From Bacteroides sp. 214 (lineage in GTDB: Bacteria > Bacteroidota > Bacteroidia > Bacteroidales > Bacteroidaceae): a stretch of 64,000 nt of DNA. A program made the translations under genes and the position numbers. The stretch is from positions 62,001 through 126,000 of the forward strand of contig NZ_QVML01000003.1 of assembly GCF_010501015.1 (NCBI RefSeq). Reading direction: 5' to 3'. Every line of letters begins with the position of its first letter. The stretch's first letter is position 1. The notes beneath the pieces are model-generated. The model worked only from the letters and a program-made list of their open reading frames with translations, was not told the origin of the DNA and ran no database searches. Of this stretch, positions 62,395 through 64,000 are shown one piece after another.

Positions 62395-64000
62395 TTAGAA
62401 AGAAGCGTTAATACCAAAAGTTACTGTTAATGGAATGGGATATCCCCAAGCCGGATTCTCGGGATCTACACCGGTAAAACTCTTGCTCTTGATAGTGAAC
62501 AAATTTTGTGCACTTACGTAGGTGCGGAAAGAACCTACTTTGATTTTCTGCAACCATGCTTTTGGTAGGTTATAACCCAGTTGTAAGTTGCGTAGTTTCA
62601 AATACGATCCATTCTCTACGAAGTATGAAGAGAAGCGTTTTTCGTCGGCATGGTCAGCGTACGATAAGGCAGGAATATTTGAATTGGGATTGGTAATAGG
62701 ATCCCATGCGTTGAGTAGTCTTCGTCCTTTATTAGAACGTGTGTCGGATACACTCCAGAAATCGCTAGTGTACTTTAGCTGATTGATAATATCTACATTG
62801 TGTATACCTTGTAAATAAATGGTAAGATCGAAGTTTTTATATGCCAAATTGATGTTGAGTCCATAAGCAAAATCGGGAAACGGATCGCCAATCCATGTGC
62901 GGTCGTCGGAAGTAATTACCCCATCGTTATTCAGGTCACGGTAACGGATACGTCCCAATCCTTTGCCATCTTGACGACAGTGTTGGTCGAGGTCTTCTTG
63001 TGATTTGAATATTCCATCGGCGACATATCCGTAGAATGAGCCCAGCGGACGACCAAGAATATTGTCGAACGTTTGATTACCACCATACGAATTCTTTACC
63101 GATTCCGGCAGGTAAGTTACTTTGTTGTCATTGGTCGATATGTTGGCAGTTACATCGTATTCGAGACCAAAACCAACTTTTCCGCGATATCCTAATGAGA
63201 ATTCAAAACCTTTATTCTCGATAGAAGCACCATTGTAGTACTTATTGGCCCCTTCACCTTTGATAGCTGCGTATCCTGGCAGGAAGAGTATATCCTCTGT
63301 TTTTTTGATATAATACTCTGCCGAACCGTAGAGTGCTTGATTGAACAACCCGAAGTCGAGACCAATATTAGTTTGGGTTGTTGTTTCCCATTTAAGGTCG
63401 GAATTCTTGAGTTGTGTCCGCTTAAATCCTGATGGTAGTTGTCCGCTTCCATTTCCATTAAAATCATAGGATGTTCCCCATACGGCATCCCAAGTCGGAT
63501 CTCCTTTTCCATAGTCACTCACGTAGATATCGTAGATGGCGGTATTGGCCATCTCTTGATTACCGGTTTGTCCCCAGCCAAATCGTAATTTCAAGTCCGA
63601 CATCCAGCTTTGTGAGCTCTCCATGAATGGTTCTTGGCTGATTTTCCAACCGGCATTGAATGCCGGAAATACTCCCCAACGGTTGTTGGATCCGAAGCGC
63701 GATGAGCCGTCGCGACGAATGGTAGCCGAAAGCAGATAACGGTCGGCATACGAATAGTTTATCTTTCCAAAGAAAGAGAGTAACGAGTAAGCAGTAGATA
63801 TACCTGTTCCTTCGCTAGTACCTGTGCCCAGATCGGGCCACATATAGTTGGGTGTTTCCAATGCGAAGCCTTCGCGAGAAGCTGCAAAGTTGATATCTTC
63901 CTGACGAAACATTTCCATACCTGCCATGGTTTCAAATCGGTGGTAGCCTATTTTAAAGTCATACGTGGCTACATTACTCCATGTCCATTTTAACCAATGC
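62395..64000 (-). CDS. SusC/RagA-family TonB-dependent receptor, C-terminal part
   Basis: The reading frame is open to the right edge, so about 535 C-terminal residues of a protein usually near 1000 are visible. It shows outer-membrane beta-barrel strands with alternating aromatic residues, such as NYSYADRYLLSATIRRDGSS, FGWGQTGNQE and SYLKLRNLQLGYNLPK, and ends in the aromatic TVTFGINASF needed for barrel insertion. With SusD it imports oligosaccharides using TonB energy. It is the upstream gene of the levan-type locus; the plug domain and promoter lie outside the window. Confidence 0.93.
   Translation of the reverse strand, partial: HWLKWTWSNVATYDFKIGYHRFETMAGMEMFRQEDINFAASREGFALETPNYMWPDLGTGTSEGTGISTAYSLLSFFGKINYSYADRYLLSATIRRDGSSRFGSNNRWGVFPAFNAGWKISQEPFMESSQSWMSDLKLRFGWGQTGNQEMANTAIYDIYVSDYGKGDPTWDAVWGTSYDFNGNGSGQLPSGFKRTQLKNSDLKWETTTQTNIGLDFGLFNQALYGSAEYYIKKTEDILFLPGYAAIKGEGANKYYNGASIENKGFEFSLGYRGKVGFGLEYDVTANISTNDNKVTYLPESVKNSYGGNQTFDNILGRPLGSFYGYVADGIFKSQEDLDQHCRQDGKGLGRIRYRDLNNDGVITSDDRTWIGDPFPDFAYGLNINLAYKNFDLTIYLQGIHNVDIINQLKYTSDFWSVSDTRSNKGRRLLNAWDPITNPNSNIPALSYADHADEKRFSSYFVENGSYLKLRNLQLGYNLPKAWLQKIKVGSFRTYVSAQNLFTIKSKSFTGVDPENPAWGYPIPLTVTFGINASF

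Overview
The window looks like chromosome from a member of the Bacteroidales. Three things point there. Upstream regions repeatedly carry the Bacteroidetes -7 promoter element TAnnTTTG, and there are no obvious Shine-Dalgarno sequences. There is a SusC/SusD polysaccharide utilisation locus. There are genes typical of the Porphyromonas/Parabacteroides/Dysgonomonas side of the order: a PorZ-like type IX secretion protein, an S46 dipeptidyl-peptidase, and DUF2851, DUF3108 and DUF4348 proteins. The genus cannot be fixed from sequence reading alone.

Layout. 1-9.9 kb: the end of a nitroreductase, aroK, mnmA, a SNF2 helicase, cysS, a hotdog thioesterase and a two-gene envelope operon (Ig-like lipoprotein plus DUF3108). 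9.9-17.6 kb: a CBM9-like protein, a tRNA-dihydrouridine synthase, DUF4348/DUF2851, then dapB-lepB-lepB paralogue-wbqC. 17.5-24 kb: the ruvB-flippase-S46 peptidase operon, a fused SpmA/SpmB transporter-like protein and ybeY. 24-27 kb: a small secreted peptide and a TPR regulator. 27-33 kb: mnmG-apt-uvrC-dtd-mazG-like-deoC, with a perfect parS centromere site between mnmG and apt. 33-44 kb: a polyprenyl synthase, polA, an ECF sigma factor, ychF-lgt, mutS and a Tat-exported Gfo/Idh oxidoreductase. 44-48.6 kb: a more accessory, AT-rich stretch with a hypothetical protein, a beta-CASP metallo-hydrolase coupled to a frameshifted PD-(D/E)XK-like gene, and a DUF4143-type ATPase. 48.7-57.7 kb: leuS-yitT-rdgB, porZ, nadA and a TrmH-family methyltransferase. 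57.7-64 kb: a fructan/levan-type PUL (SusC, SusD, DUF4960 lipoprotein, GH32) transcribed leftward and cut by the window edge.

The most unusual feature is a set of intergenic arrays that share an architecture but not a sequence. At four loci (10.8, 24.1, 32.9 and 47.1 kb) there are 4-5 contiguous units repeating with an exact 22-bp period. A fifth, at 44.7 kb, is more degenerate. Each unit is built on a palindromic core, and the core word is completely different at each locus. A 33-bp triplicate before the ATPase gene (1.5 x 22) and weaker 22-bp traces at 37.7 and 26.6 kb may be related. A constant period with unrelated sequences suggests a shared generating or binding mechanism rather than dispersal of one repeat family.

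Other points: a second signal peptidase whose catalytic Lys is Asn; several promoters exactly 4 nt from the start codon, predicting leaderless mRNAs; a promoter-plus-terminator unit that could be a small RNA near 1 kb; and a three-hairpin REP/MITE-like element at 53.2 kb.
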